From positions 17,875 to 31,969 of the forward strand of contig DCAF01000054.1 in assembly GCA_002311915.1 (NCBI GenBank): a DNA stretch of 14,095 nt, written 5' to 3'. Below are positions 6,562 to 14,074 of the stretch, piece by piece. The position numbers were made by a program, and so were the translations under genes. How positions within the stretch are numbered: the first letter of the stretch is position 1; each line of letters begins with the position of its first letter. The notes under the pieces were generated by a model, which had not been told where the DNA came from, made no database searches, and saw only the letters and a program-made list of their open reading frames with translations. The stretch is from Sulfurovum sp. UBA1140 (lineage in GTDB: Bacteria > Campylobacterota > Campylobacteria > Campylobacterales > Sulfurovaceae).

Positions 6562-8084
6562 TGATCAACAGGGTCTATATTAAAGAGCTTATTTTTTTTG
6601 ATGAGGTTGAGCTGGAGTTAGAGAAGGGGTTAATTGTTCTATCGGGTTCAAGTGGAGCAGGAAAATCACTTTTAATGAACGCGATACTCTCAACCTTTGG
6701 ATATAAAACAGCCGAAGCTAAAGTGTGTGAAATTGCCATTGATAGACCCGTGCGACTAAAGAGTGAAGCTTACGCTCTTGAAGATGAGATTATTGTTAAA
6801 TCATTGAAAAAAGGGAAAGTTCGTTACTATCTTGATGGACAGAATATCTCTAAAAAATCTCTGAATGAACTTTTTAAACCTTTTGTACAGTATCTTAGTG
6901 TGCATGATAGAAATGGTTTTCAAAGCGAACAGTTGATAGGTTTTATTGACAGTGCATTAATTCATTCAAATAAGAGTTTCAAACAGCTCTTAAAAGAGTA
7001 TAAAAAACGTTATAAGAACTATAAAATTAAAGTAGATGCGTTAAAAAAGATTAAAAAAGATGCACTAAAGTTGGCTGAACTGATAGAATTTACCACTTTT
7101 GAGATAGAGAAAATAGAGACGATTAACCCCAAAGTTGGAGAAGATAATGAGTTAATAAAGGTAAAGCATCAACTCTCACGTATTGATAAAATTAACGACG
7201 CATTGGGACAAGCCAATAAGATTTTTTTGTTAGAAGAGTCGGTACATGAGGTTTATCGTCTGTTAGAGAAAGATGAGACCTCTTTTGTAGAGATGATGAC
7301 CCAACTGCGTTCTGATTTTGAAGAGATAGAGATGCTTTGTGAAGAGCTGTCCGAGGTAGACATCGAGGGAGTCTTAGATAGGTTAGAGAAGATTTCTTAT
7401 TTAAAGACACGCTATGGAACTGTTGAAGAGGCGTTAGAGTATTGCACCATTAAACAAAAAGAGTTGGCAGGTTATCATAATATAGACCAAGAGCAAAGTA
7501 TGTTGGAGTCATTTTTAGCCATGGAGTTCTCTGAGATCAGTGTAATTGCAGGGCGAATTGCTACAGCTAGACGAAACGAAGCAATTCGACTTGAACAGCG
7601 ATTAGAACCCTATCTTAATGAGCTAAAGCTTCCAGCACTTGAATTTGTTTTTAATAGCACTGCTTTAGATAATTTGGGTCAAGATCACTTAACCATTAAT
7701 TTAAATGGTTCAATAGCCACTACCTTAAGTGGAGGAGAGTTTAATCGTGTTCGTTTGGCTCTAATGGTGGTCTCTTTAGGAGTGCTACAAGATGGAGGGA
7801 TTTTAATTCTTGATGAGATAGATGCCAATGTAAGTGGAGATGAGTCAATCGCTATTGCCAATATGGTAGCTAAACTCTCATCAGCCTATCAGATATTTGC
7901 TATTTCTCATCAAGCTCACTTGGCATCTAAAGCCAATCAGCATATACGTATCTCTAAATCAGATGATGTTAGTTGTGTCACCCTTTTAGATAAACAGGGA
8001 CGGGTTGATGAGATAGCCAGAATTATTGGTGGAGAGAACCCCAATGCAGAAGCCCTCTCATTTGCATTAAAATTGTTGGATTAA
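6561..8084 (+). CDS. recN: DNA repair protein RecN, short campylobacterial form
   Basis: An SMC-like ATPase of 507 residues that acts at DNA double-strand breaks in RecA-dependent repair. The ATP-binding head is split: Walker A GSSGAGKS (29-36) at the N-terminus; ABC signature LSGGE (389-393), Walker B ILILDEID (414-421) and the SH switch (449-450) at the C-terminus. About 150-350 is the coiled-coil arm, rich in Lys/Glu/Leu. It is shorter than E. coli RecN (553 residues), mostly in the arm. I place the start at ATG 6561, giving MINRVYIKEL, which matches the usual RecN N-terminus. An in-frame GTG at 6546 would add MGRRV inside nadK and is less likely. There is no strong Shine-Dalgarno; coupling to nadK by TAATG overlap explains this. 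The 3' end overlaps apt (opposite strand) by 4 bases. Confidence 0.92.
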   Translation: MINRVYIKELIFFDEVELELEKGLIVLSGSSGAGKSLLMNAILSTFGYKTAEAKVCEIAIDRPVRLKSEAYALEDEIIVKSLKKGKVRYYLDGQNISKKSLNELFKPFVQYLSVHDRNGFQSEQLIGFIDSALIHSNKSFKQLLKEYKKRYKNYKIKVDALKKIKKDALKLAELIEFTTFEIEKIETINPKVGEDNELIKVKHQLSRIDKINDALGQANKIFLLEESVHEVYRLLEKDETSFVEMMTQLRSDFEEIEMLCEELSEVDIEGVLDRLEKISYLKTRYGTVEEALEYCTIKQKELAGYHNIDQEQSMLESFLAMEFSEISVIAGRIATARRNEAIRLEQRLEPYLNELKLPALEFVFNSTALDNLGQDHLTINLNGSIATTLSGGEFNRVRLALMVVSLGVLQDGGILILDEIDANVSGDESIAIANMVAKLSSAYQIFAISHQAHLASKANQHIRISKSDDVSCVTLLDKQGRVDEIARIIGGENPNAEALSFALKLLD

Positions 8085-8623
8085 AACTCTAAGACACTGT
8101 AAACATCACTCTCTATTCCCTCTTTTCCATTTAAAAAGGTGAGTTCTGCAATAAAACAGCACTCAACACAGTGGGCATTGACTTTATTGATTAACGAAGC
8201 TGCTGCTTTGGCTGTTCCTCCTGTTGCGATAAGGTCATCTATTAGTAGAACTCTTGCACCCTCTTTGCCCTCAAAAGCATCAATATGTACTTCGACCTCA
8301 TCAAAACCATACTCTAGTAAATATTTTTCGGCAACAGTAGTGTAGGGGAGTTTCCCTTTTTTACGAACAGGTACAAAACCCAAATTTAGTCGGTCGGCTA
8401 AAATTGAACCAAAGATAAAGCCTCGGGCATCAATTCCTGCAATATAATCAAGGTTATAGCTTTGATAACGGGCTTCAAGGTGATTCATTAGCAAGTTAAA
8501 TGCTTTGGGGGTATTAAGTAGGGTAGTGATGTCTTTAAAGACAATACCTTTTTTGGGAAAGTCAGGAATGTCCCGAATGCTTTCTAATATAATGTTTTTA
8601 TCTTCTGTTGATAATATTGACAT
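8081..8623 (-). CDS. apt: Adenine phosphoribosyltransferase
   Basis: Converts adenine and PRPP to AMP plus pyrophosphate in purine salvage, in the cytoplasm. The 180-residue length is typical. Motifs: FPKKGIVFKDITTLL (22-36), GIDARGFIFG (63-72), the VRKKGKLPY flexible-loop region (86-94), and the PRPP-binding loop LLIDDLIATGGT (126-137). The start is supported by AAAGG (8631-8635 read on the minus strand) with a 7-base spacer. The gene lies 76 bases downstream of the uvrD-like gene on the same strand. That gap holds only AT-rich dyads without a GC stem, so transcription from the uvrD-like unit may continue into apt. Confidence 0.96.
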   Translation of the reverse strand: MSILSTEDKNIILESIRDIPDFPKKGIVFKDITTLLNTPKAFNLLMNHLEARYQSYNLDYIAGIDARGFIFGSILADRLNLGFVPVRKKGKLPYTTVAEKYLLEYGFDEVEVHIDAFEGKEGARVLLIDDLIATGGTAKAAASLINKVNAHCVECCFIAELTFLNGKEGIESDVYSVLEF

Positions 8624-8699
8624 GTTTTTTCCTTTTAAATATAAGTTTCACTTTTAAGTAATATTTCTTAAAATAAAGAATATTCCCATTCAACTTAAT

Positions 8700-10724
8700 C
8701 TAAACCCTCAACAAACTCGCTTCATACAAGAAAGGTGATGGTTTAAAATCAAGCTTTTTAACTCGATCAAATTTAGCAAACGAAAGAAACAACTTATCTT
8801 TTGCTCGAGTAACTGCCACATAAAAGAGCCGTCGCTCTTCATCTACACTGCCACCTTTTCCCATGAGTTTGGTATTGGGGAAACGACCATCCATTAAATC
8901 AATAACATAAACTTCAGTAAATTCTAACCCTTTACTGGCGTGAACGGTCAAAAGGTTTACTCCGTCACCTTCACTTAGTTCATTACCCCCTAGAACCATT
9001 GCATTAACAAACTTTCCTACTTCGTTATAGTGTGAAGCCAAATCAGAGAGGAGTCTGGCTTTTCTAGCAATTCTTTCTTGAGATAATGCTTTCTTTTCTT
9101 TGTCAATCTCTCCTGATTTCAATTTGGCTCTTTGATTTGAAAGGGTTTCCACAACCGTTGCATAAAGAGGAGAGTTTATTAACTTAATTAACATGGTTTT
9201 AGGCTGTTTAACCGATTTAATAGATTTAATAAACTCATAATAATCTTTAAAAAAGAGCAATCCATCTTCGGTAAGTTTTGGATGTTTCAAAATAGGATGA
9301 GAACGAATATGTTCATTTAGAGGCAGTTTCGAGAAACGACTCATCGAGCCTATTTCAGTATCGTCATCAAAGAGTCCCAATTGCATGTTTTTTGTCGGGT
9401 GAAGTTTGGGCAGAGTATAAACCCTAGGTGAAAGTATACCCGTAAATAGATGACCTTCTCCAAAATGAATAAAACACTCAAACATCTCTTTGGCAAGTGC
9501 CGTACCAATTCCTCTTCCATATTCAAAAATATGAATAAATGCCATCATATCTTTAGGGTTAACCAACAACACCAAGGTATCTAGCAAAAATTTAATCTCT
9601 TTAGCTTCAAAAAAACTGTTGCCACCTTTTCGTTTACAATTGATTCCCAACTCTCTTAAACTCGCCTCAATTCCATCGGCACTGGCATTGTTTCTAAAAA
9701 TAACAGCAATGTCATTGCTTGGGGTATAAGAGTGTTTAATATTTTTAGCAATCGCTTGGTATTGCTCAAAAAGCTCATTGTATCGCATTAGTTTTGGGGG
9801 ATGGTTTTTCCCTTGCTTGGTGACCACGAGCTTTTTGGGATAGATACGTTCATTTCTCTCAATGACTCTATTCGCTAACGATAAAATACTTGCAGTTGAA
9901 CGATAATTTTTACTTAAAGTAAAAACAGTTGCATTAGAGTACCGAGTACCAAAAGTGGCAATATTTTGAATATTGGCACCATTAAAGGCATAAATACTTT
10001 GGTCATAATCTCCCACACAAAAAAGGGAATTAGATTGCAACGAATCAATTAATGCACTCTGAAGGGTATTGGTATCTTGATACTCATCAACCAAAACTTC
10101 GCTCATCTCTCGTTTTGTTTCTAAAAGGACTTGACGCATTTTTAATAAAAGGTCATTAAAGGAGACAAAACCAAATCTGTCTTTAGTAATTTCATACTCA
10201 TCTATAATATTCATGTAGATGTCTATCAGTGGTCTATGCTCACTATATTTTTCTAAAAACCAAACATCAAATCCCTCTAGTGAAGCATTTTGGTAAAGGT
10301 TATACTGCTCATAAAGATAGGTTGAAGAGAAGGGTTGAACATCATGATTAAGTCGCTTAAATTGCCTCTTTTCATAAATACTACGAAAAAGAGTCTTAAG
10401 TTCCGAGGGTTGCTTAAGAGTGACTTCTTGATTCATGCTTTTAAGCCATCGGTAGCTTACTGCATGAAAGGTTCCTGATTCAATTTTACTAACCACACTA
10501 GGGGGAAAGTAACGTCCCACACGTTCAAGCATCTCTCCAGCTGCTTTATTGGTAAATGTTAAGAGTAATATTTTTGAAGGCTCAATGCCCGAATGAAGCA
10601 GATGGGCAATACGTCCAACAATAGTGGATGTCTTTCCTGTACCCGCACTGGCAATAATCAGATTATTGCCCATGGGTGCCGTCGCAGCACTTAGCTGTTC
10701 AACATTAAGTGTGCTAAGAGGCAT
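8700..10724 (-). CDS. UvrD/Rep/PcrA-type superfamily 1A DNA helicase
   Basis: A 3'-to-5' ATP-dependent DNA helicase of 674 residues, likely acting in repair or replication restart. All core motifs are present: Q-motif region LNVEQLSAATAP (6-17), Walker A ASAGTGKTS (25-33), Ia LLLTFTNKAAGEM (53-65), Walker B DEYQDTN (213-219), III GDYDQSIYAFNGA (238-250), IV NYRST (273-277), V TVHASKGLEF (593-602) and VI RRLFYVAVTRA (631-641). The region between IV and V contains the 2B insertion. It ends soon after motif VI, without the long C-terminal tail found in E. coli UvrD (720 residues). The start at 10724 lies 3 bases after the stop of the 111-residue gene and lacks a Shine-Dalgarno, so translation is probably coupled. 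Whether it is closest to UvrD, PcrA or Rep cannot be settled from motifs, so I give no symbol. Confidence 0.93.
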   Translation of the reverse strand: MPLSTLNVEQLSAATAPMGNNLIIASAGTGKTSTIVGRIAHLLHSGIEPSKILLLTFTNKAAGEMLERVGRYFPPSVVSKIESGTFHAVSYRWLKSMNQEVTLKQPSELKTLFRSIYEKRQFKRLNHDVQPFSSTYLYEQYNLYQNASLEGFDVWFLEKYSEHRPLIDIYMNIIDEYEITKDRFGFVSFNDLLLKMRQVLLETKREMSEVLVDEYQDTNTLQSALIDSLQSNSLFCVGDYDQSIYAFNGANIQNIATFGTRYSNATVFTLSKNYRSTASILSLANRVIERNERIYPKKLVVTKQGKNHPPKLMRYNELFEQYQAIAKNIKHSYTPSNDIAVIFRNNASADGIEASLRELGINCKRKGGNSFFEAKEIKFLLDTLVLLVNPKDMMAFIHIFEYGRGIGTALAKEMFECFIHFGEGHLFTGILSPRVYTLPKLHPTKNMQLGLFDDDTEIGSMSRFSKLPLNEHIRSHPILKHPKLTEDGLLFFKDYYEFIKSIKSVKQPKTMLIKLINSPLYATVVETLSNQRAKLKSGEIDKEKKALSQERIARKARLLSDLASHYNEVGKFVNAMVLGGNELSEGDGVNLLTVHASKGLEFTEVYVIDLMDGRFPNTKLMGKGGSVDEERRLFYVAVTRAKDKLFLSFAKFDRVKKLDFKPSPFLYEASLLRV

Positions 10725-10727
10725 TGG

Positions 10728-11063
10728 CTATTGACCAATGATATAATAAGTTGGTCTATTTTCTACTTTTTCTATCTCTACTTTATATTTGGTTGCCCAA
10801 CTCTCTACAGCTGAGGTAAATTCATTTTGAATTTCAGTAGAGATGTCTACACTTCCTTTTATTTTTAGACTATTATGTGAATTTGACATTGCCACAAAAC
10901 CTTTAACATGTGCTAGGTGATCATGTAGAGAAAGGATATGATTTGAAAATTTGTCAAATTTATTGGTATTGTTGATAATGTTTGACATCTGCTCGATTGA
11001 TTGTTCTGTTTTTGAGTACCCAAGTTGAGAGAGTAGTGCTTCTGGTGATAAATCTATATTCAT
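10728..11063 (-). CDS. Hypothetical protein upstream of and coupled to the UvrD-like helicase
   Basis: A 111-residue soluble protein I do not recognise. It has no signal peptide, membrane segment, cysteine or obvious catalytic motif. The N-terminal half looks helical (SPEALLSQLGYS..., SIEQMSNIINNT, FDKFSNHILSLHDHLAHVKGF). The C-terminal half looks mixed, with a final strand-rich segment KVEIEKVENRPTYYIIGQ. The start is well supported by AAAGGA (11071-11076 on the minus strand) with a 7-base spacer. It is the first gene of a minus-strand unit, and its stop is 3 bases before the helicase start. That spacing suggests a shared role or stoichiometry with the helicase, but this is inference only. 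Confidence 0.75.
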   Translation of the reverse strand: MNIDLSPEALLSQLGYSKTEQSIEQMSNIINNTNKFDKFSNHILSLHDHLAHVKGFVAMSNSHNSLKIKGSVDISTEIQNEFTSAVESWATKYKVEIEKVENRPTYYIIGQ

Positions 11064-11092
11064 TTTATATTCCTTTAGTCTGTGTTTTATTG

Positions 11093-11100
11093 ATTATAAT
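11093..11100. promoter_or_regulatory. Overlapping divergent -10 boxes between the 111-residue gene and murA
   Basis: TATAAT on the plus strand (11095-11100) and TATAAT on the minus strand (11098-11093) overlap by four bases. The minus box gives a leader of about 20-25 bases before the start at 11063 and fits well. The plus box would give murA a leader of about 85 bases. Neither has a clear -35 box. Confidence 0.45.
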
Positions 11101-11172
11101 ATAAAAAACCAATATAAAACTTTATCTAAAATAAAGTTTGTCCTAGTTTATATTCGATAAAATTACAAAAAT

Positions 11173-11178
11173 TATAAT
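11173..11178 (+). promoter_or_regulatory. Alternative -10 box close to the murA start
   Basis: A perfect TATAAT ends 14 bases before the murA ATG. Transcription would begin about 7-8 bases before the ATG, giving a nearly leaderless mRNA without the weak GGAT (11182-11185) ribosome site. It may be a real proximal promoter or simply AT-rich background. Confidence 0.3.
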
Positions 11179-11192
11179 ATTGGATATATAAA

Positions 11193-12461
11193 ATGGACTA
11201 TTTACAAATAACAGGTGGTGCCAAACTTAGCGGTGCCATTAATATCTCAGGAGCAAAAAATTCAGCCCTCCCTGTCATCGCTGCCACCATTCTTTCAGAT
11301 AAACCCGTAACTCTAACCAATCTACCTAATGTGGTTGATATTCGTACTCTACTTAAACTTTTAACTATTTTAGGAGGAGAGGTTGAACATAATAATACTA
11401 TAGCAACAATTAATAATGGTACCATTAATTCAACCAAAGCTGTTTATGAAATTGTCTCTCAGATGCGTGCCTCTATTTTGGTTTTAGGACCACTTTTAGC
11501 ACGATTTGGAGAGTGCGAAGTAAGCCTACCAGGGGGGTGTGCTATTGGTCAACGCCCTATTGATTTACATCTTAAAGCCCTAGAATCAATGGGTGCAACC
11601 ATTGAGATAAAAGGAGGATATGTTCGTGCTGAAGCTCCTAATGGCCTGAAAGGTGCCAAAATTATTTTTGATAAAATTACAGTAGGTGGTACCGAAAATA
11701 TCGTTATGGCAGCCTCTTTAGCTCACGGAACCACGACCATTATTAACGCAGCCAAAGAGCCAGAAATTGTACAGCTTTGCGAAATGATAAAAGAGGCAGG
11801 AGTATCAATTGAGGGTGTTGGAACTAGTACCTTGATTATCGAAGGGACAGGGCAAAAACCCTTAACATTTAAAGAAATCAAAATTATTCCTGATAGAATC
11901 GAAGCGGGAACCTATCTTTGTGCTGGTGCAATTACCAACTCCTCTATTACCATTAAAAAAGCCAATGCGATGCACATTCAAGCTACTATTGATAAACTTG
12001 AATCAATGGGATGCTGTTTTGAGATAAATAATGATGAAATTACCATTCATCCAAGCAGTAGACTTAAGCCTGTTAGCCTCATTACCTCGGAATACCCAGG
12101 ATTTCCTACCGACATGCAAGCACAATTTATGGCAGTAGCCACCATGGCAATTGGCGAGAGTGTTATTGAAGAGAGGCTCTTTGAAAATCGTTTTATGCAC
12201 GTGAGTGAATTGAATCGTTTAGGCTCAGACATATGGCTAAAAGGGAGTGTCGCCGCGGTACGCCCTGTGGCTGAACTTAATGGTGCCGAGGTAATGGCAA
12301 CCGACTTACGAGCCAGTTCTGCATTGGTCTTGGCAGGTTTGGTTGCCAAGGGAGTGACCAATGTGCATCGTATCTATCATTTGGATAGAGGGTATGATGA
12401 TTTAGAGGGTAAGCTTTCGGCTTTAGGAGCCAAAATAGAACGATTGAATAATAGAGTTTAG
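11193..12461 (+). CDS. murA: UDP-N-acetylglucosamine 1-carboxyvinyltransferase
   Basis: Transfers enolpyruvate from PEP to UDP-GlcNAc, the first committed step of peptidoglycan synthesis, in the cytoplasm. The 422 residues match the normal length (E. coli 419). Key residues are visible: K22-N23 in SGAKNSALP, R92 in SQMRAS, the catalytic Cys at 116 in PGGCAIGQRP (Cys, not Asp, so the fosfomycin-sensitive type by family knowledge), and D307 in PTDMQAQF. The two-domain inside-out barrel repeat is apparent from the SGAKN and ITVGGTEN blocks. The ATG at 11193 has only a weak GGAT ribosome site, but the N-terminus MDYLQITGG aligns as expected. It has no same-strand neighbour upstream and is followed after 128 bases by the separately promoted channel gene. 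Confidence 0.97.
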   Translation: MDYLQITGGAKLSGAINISGAKNSALPVIAATILSDKPVTLTNLPNVVDIRTLLKLLTILGGEVEHNNTIATINNGTINSTKAVYEIVSQMRASILVLGPLLARFGECEVSLPGGCAIGQRPIDLHLKALESMGATIEIKGGYVRAEAPNGLKGAKIIFDKITVGGTENIVMAASLAHGTTTIINAAKEPEIVQLCEMIKEAGVSIEGVGTSTLIIEGTGQKPLTFKEIKIIPDRIEAGTYLCAGAITNSSITIKKANAMHIQATIDKLESMGCCFEINNDEITIHPSSRLKPVSLITSEYPGFPTDMQAQFMAVATMAIGESVIEERLFENRFMHVSELNRLGSDIWLKGSVAAVRPVAELNGAEVMATDLRASSALVLAGLVAKGVTNVHRIYHLDRGYDDLEGKLSALGAKIERLNNRV

Positions 12462-12548
12462 TAATGTGCGTAAAAACATCACTTTTATAAAATTTTTAAA
12501 AGATTCTTATTCTAAATAAAGAACTGTACATAATAGGTTAATTAAAGT

Positions 12549-12560
12549 GAAGTATACTTC
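12549..12560. promoter_or_regulatory. Perfect 12-bp palindrome with a -10-like TATACT upstream of the channel gene
   Basis: GAAGTATACTTC is perfectly self-complementary and contains TATACT (12553-12558), 5 of 6 to the -10 consensus, 31 bases before the ATG. No -35 box is seen at 17 bases. It may be a -10 box, an operator overlapping one, or both. Confidence 0.4.
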
Positions 12561-12589
12561 TGCCCTAAAATAAAATAGACGGAGAGATT

Positions 12590-13687
12590 ATGCACCCTAT
12601 TATTGCACCCCTGCTTATGCTTCTTTTTACTGTTATCAGTTTTTCTGAGACAGTAAAGGTGGGCATCAAACCATCAGAACCTTGGGTTATGTACGATACA
12701 AACGTAAGCGAAGAGAATAGAAAACCCATTGGATTTAGTATTGACTTATGGAATAAAATTGCTCAAAATTTGGGCAAAGAGACCGAATGGGTTTACTATA
12801 ATTCAACCTCAGAACTGCTCAATGCTGTAAAAACAGGGGAGGTAGACACTGCCATCTCTGCCATTACCATTACCTCTCATCGAGAAGAACAGATAGATTT
12901 TTCTAACTCGATGTATGAGTTAGGACTACAAGTAATGGTGAGTGCTGATAACACCTCGTCGAGTGTTTTAACCATTATGGGCAAAGAGATAAAAAAGATG
13001 ATGAATCTTCAAAGTACGATTATCTTTTTACTCTTTTTCTTAATCACCATTCACCTACGCTGGTATGTTGATAAAAAAGATGAAAACTCTAACCTTTTTG
13101 ATAAAAGGTACCTACATGGAATTACCGATGCCTTTTGGTGGGGAATCACCATGCTTGTAACATGGGAGACCCCTTTAAGTAAAGGATTGGCTCGTATCAT
13201 TGATTTAATGTGGCACATTGTTGGTATTATTGCCATTAGTATCTTAACAGCCATTGTAACCGCTGCATTAACAGCTCAAAGTATAGCTGGTTCTATTCGG
13301 AGCGAAAAAGATTTAGCAGGTAAATTTGTAGCTGCCGTGGCAACCGATGCACCTATAAAATATATTGAAAAGATTGGTGCCAATGTGATACCTGTTAAAA
13401 GCCTAGATGAGGGTATTAAACTAATTAGAGAAGGCAAAGCCGAAGCACTGGTACACGATGGACCAAGATTGGCTTATATGGCAAATCAAATCAATAAAGA
13501 AGAGAAGAAGAAAGTTTTGTTGGTTGCACCATTTCAATTTAACCCACAAAACTACGGTATCGTTTTTGCATCAGGAAATGAATTTAAAGAGAGTGTTGAT
13601 AGAACCCTCTTGAAACTAAGAGAAGCCAATGGGCTTAATAAGAGTTTCCATGAAGAGCTTAAAGATAAGTGGCTGAAGATTAAATAA
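12590..13687 (+). CDS. Bacterial ionotropic-glutamate-receptor-like ligand-gated channel
   Basis: A 365-residue inner-membrane protein with the GluR0-type layout. Order: signal peptide (1-19); first half of an amino-acid-binding periplasmic domain (S1, about 20-125); TM1 (140-160); pore loop (about 176-195); TM2 (203-229); second half of the binding domain (S2, 235-365). In S1, R98 in TSHREEQIDFS is the conserved Arg that binds the ligand carboxylate in this fold. In S2, D290 in VHDGPRLAYM fits the Asp that binds the amino group, so an amino acid ligand is likely. TM2 (ILTAIVTAALTAQ) resembles the gate segment of glutamate receptors. The pore loop reads WWGITMLVTWETPLSKG, without the TVGYG potassium filter of GluR0. 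GGAGAG (12581-12586) precedes the ATG. Substrate-binding-protein annotation alone would miss the channel architecture. A transport-associated sensor is an alternative. Confidence 0.8.
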   Translation: MHPIIAPLLMLLFTVISFSETVKVGIKPSEPWVMYDTNVSEENRKPIGFSIDLWNKIAQNLGKETEWVYYNSTSELLNAVKTGEVDTAISAITITSHREEQIDFSNSMYELGLQVMVSADNTSSSVLTIMGKEIKKMMNLQSTIIFLLFFLITIHLRWYVDKKDENSNLFDKRYLHGITDAFWWGITMLVTWETPLSKGLARIIDLMWHIVGIIAISILTAIVTAALTAQSIAGSIRSEKDLAGKFVAAVATDAPIKYIEKIGANVIPVKSLDEGIKLIREGKAEALVHDGPRLAYMANQINKEEKKKVLLVAPFQFNPQNYGIVFASGNEFKESVDRTLLKLREANGLNKSFHEELKDKWLKIK

Positions 13688-13701
13688 ACACTTTAAAAAA
13701 C

Positions 13702-13727
13702 TAGGAAGCAGAAGAGTCTGCTTCCTA
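13702..13727. terminator. Strong hairpin terminator after the channel gene, probably bidirectional
   Basis: TAGGAAGCAGA and TCTGCTTCCTA form a perfect 11-bp stem around AGAG, 14 bases after the channel stop. On the plus strand the following TGTTTA is a poor U tract. On the minus strand the hairpin is followed by GTTTTTT, a proper U tract, so it should stop leftward transcripts best. Confidence 0.75.
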
Positions 13728-13888
13728 TGTTTAGGAATGAATCCTATTAAAATTAAAAGAGATGAGCCACTTGCAAAATACCAAGAAAGTAGACAATTAA
13801 AATATTATGAGGGGAAAAAGCTGAAATCAAATTTCAAATAAGTTATAATTTTTAACCACAAAAATTTAACAGAAAAGAGATATCAGCT
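13728..13888. other. Intergenic stretch with a 34-codon frame and a possible insertion-sequence left end
   Basis: A frame at 13737-13841 (starts MNPIKIKRDEPLAKYQ, 34 residues, very Lys-rich) has AGGA only 1 base before its ATG, too close for a ribosome site. It is open further upstream through the terminator hairpin, so it is probably chance or a gene remnant. GAGCCACTTGCAAAA at 13764-13778 resembles the TTGCAAA-containing ends of several insertion-sequence families and could be a left inverted repeat; the partner end is outside the window. Confidence 0.2.
13821..13849 (+). promoter_or_regulatory. Promoter for the 61-residue ORF
   Basis: CTGAAA (13821-13826, 4 of 6 to TTGACA), a 17-base spacer, and a perfect TATAAT (13844-13849) predict a start near 13856 and a 33-base leader with AAAGAGA before the ATG. 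A perfect dyad TGAAAT-CAA-ATTTCA (13822-13836) overlaps the -35 box and could be an operator. Confidence 0.5.
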
Positions 13889-14074
13889 ATGACAAACATT
13901 GTACCAAAACTATCAACAAATTTATCTAAAATGTGGAATAAAATTCTAAATCTTGAAATAACACTTTTTCCAACATTGAAAGAGGAATTGAGATTAGAAG
14001 AGTTGTCCACCAAAGAAGCAAAATTGATTAAGATTCTAGATTTTGCAGAAATTGAAAAAAATATAACCATTTAG
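13889..14074 (+). CDS. Short ORF, possibly the N-terminal part of an insertion-sequence transposase
   Basis: A 61-residue, charged, helical protein ending in TKEAKLIKILDFAEIEKNITI. The pattern of a short helical leader followed by xLIxILxxxxIEK resembles, from memory, the segment before the DDE domain in some IS5/IS1182-like transposases. This is a weak match without a search. It has its own promoter and an AAAGAGA site. Near its end lies A AAA AAT (14056-14062), in register with its codons, a possible -1 frameshift site. The -1 frame after it (YNHLEMKTIEE) is open to the end of the window and contains an ATG at 14077. So either this is ORF A of a frameshifted pair, a transposase broken by a single-base change, or an ordinary small gene followed by another. 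What follows the window decides this. Confidence 0.4.
   Translation: MTNIVPKLSTNLSKMWNKILNLEITLFPTLKEELRLEELSTKEAKLIKILDFAEIEKNITI

Noticed and set aside
7192..7410. Minus-strand frame inside recN
   Set aside because: Antisense to the RecN coiled-coil arm; no ribosome site or recognisable domain.
8660..8684. AT-rich dyad between the uvrD-like gene and apt as a terminator
   Set aside because: The stem has a bulge and almost no GC pairs and is not followed by a clear U tract.
12003..12361. Two overlapping minus-strand frames inside murA
   Set aside because: They are antisense to conserved MurA sequence including the D307 region and show no domain of their own.
12490..12512. CTTTTA/TAAAAG dyad after murA as a terminator
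   Set aside because: Only 6 AT-rich pairs with a 9-base loop; too weak to claim.
13852..14070. Minus-strand frame of 72 codons opposite the 61-residue ORF
   Set aside because: It has no ribosome site, is Ser/Phe-rich as expected for a complement of Lys/Glu codons, and the plus strand has a promoter and ribosome site.
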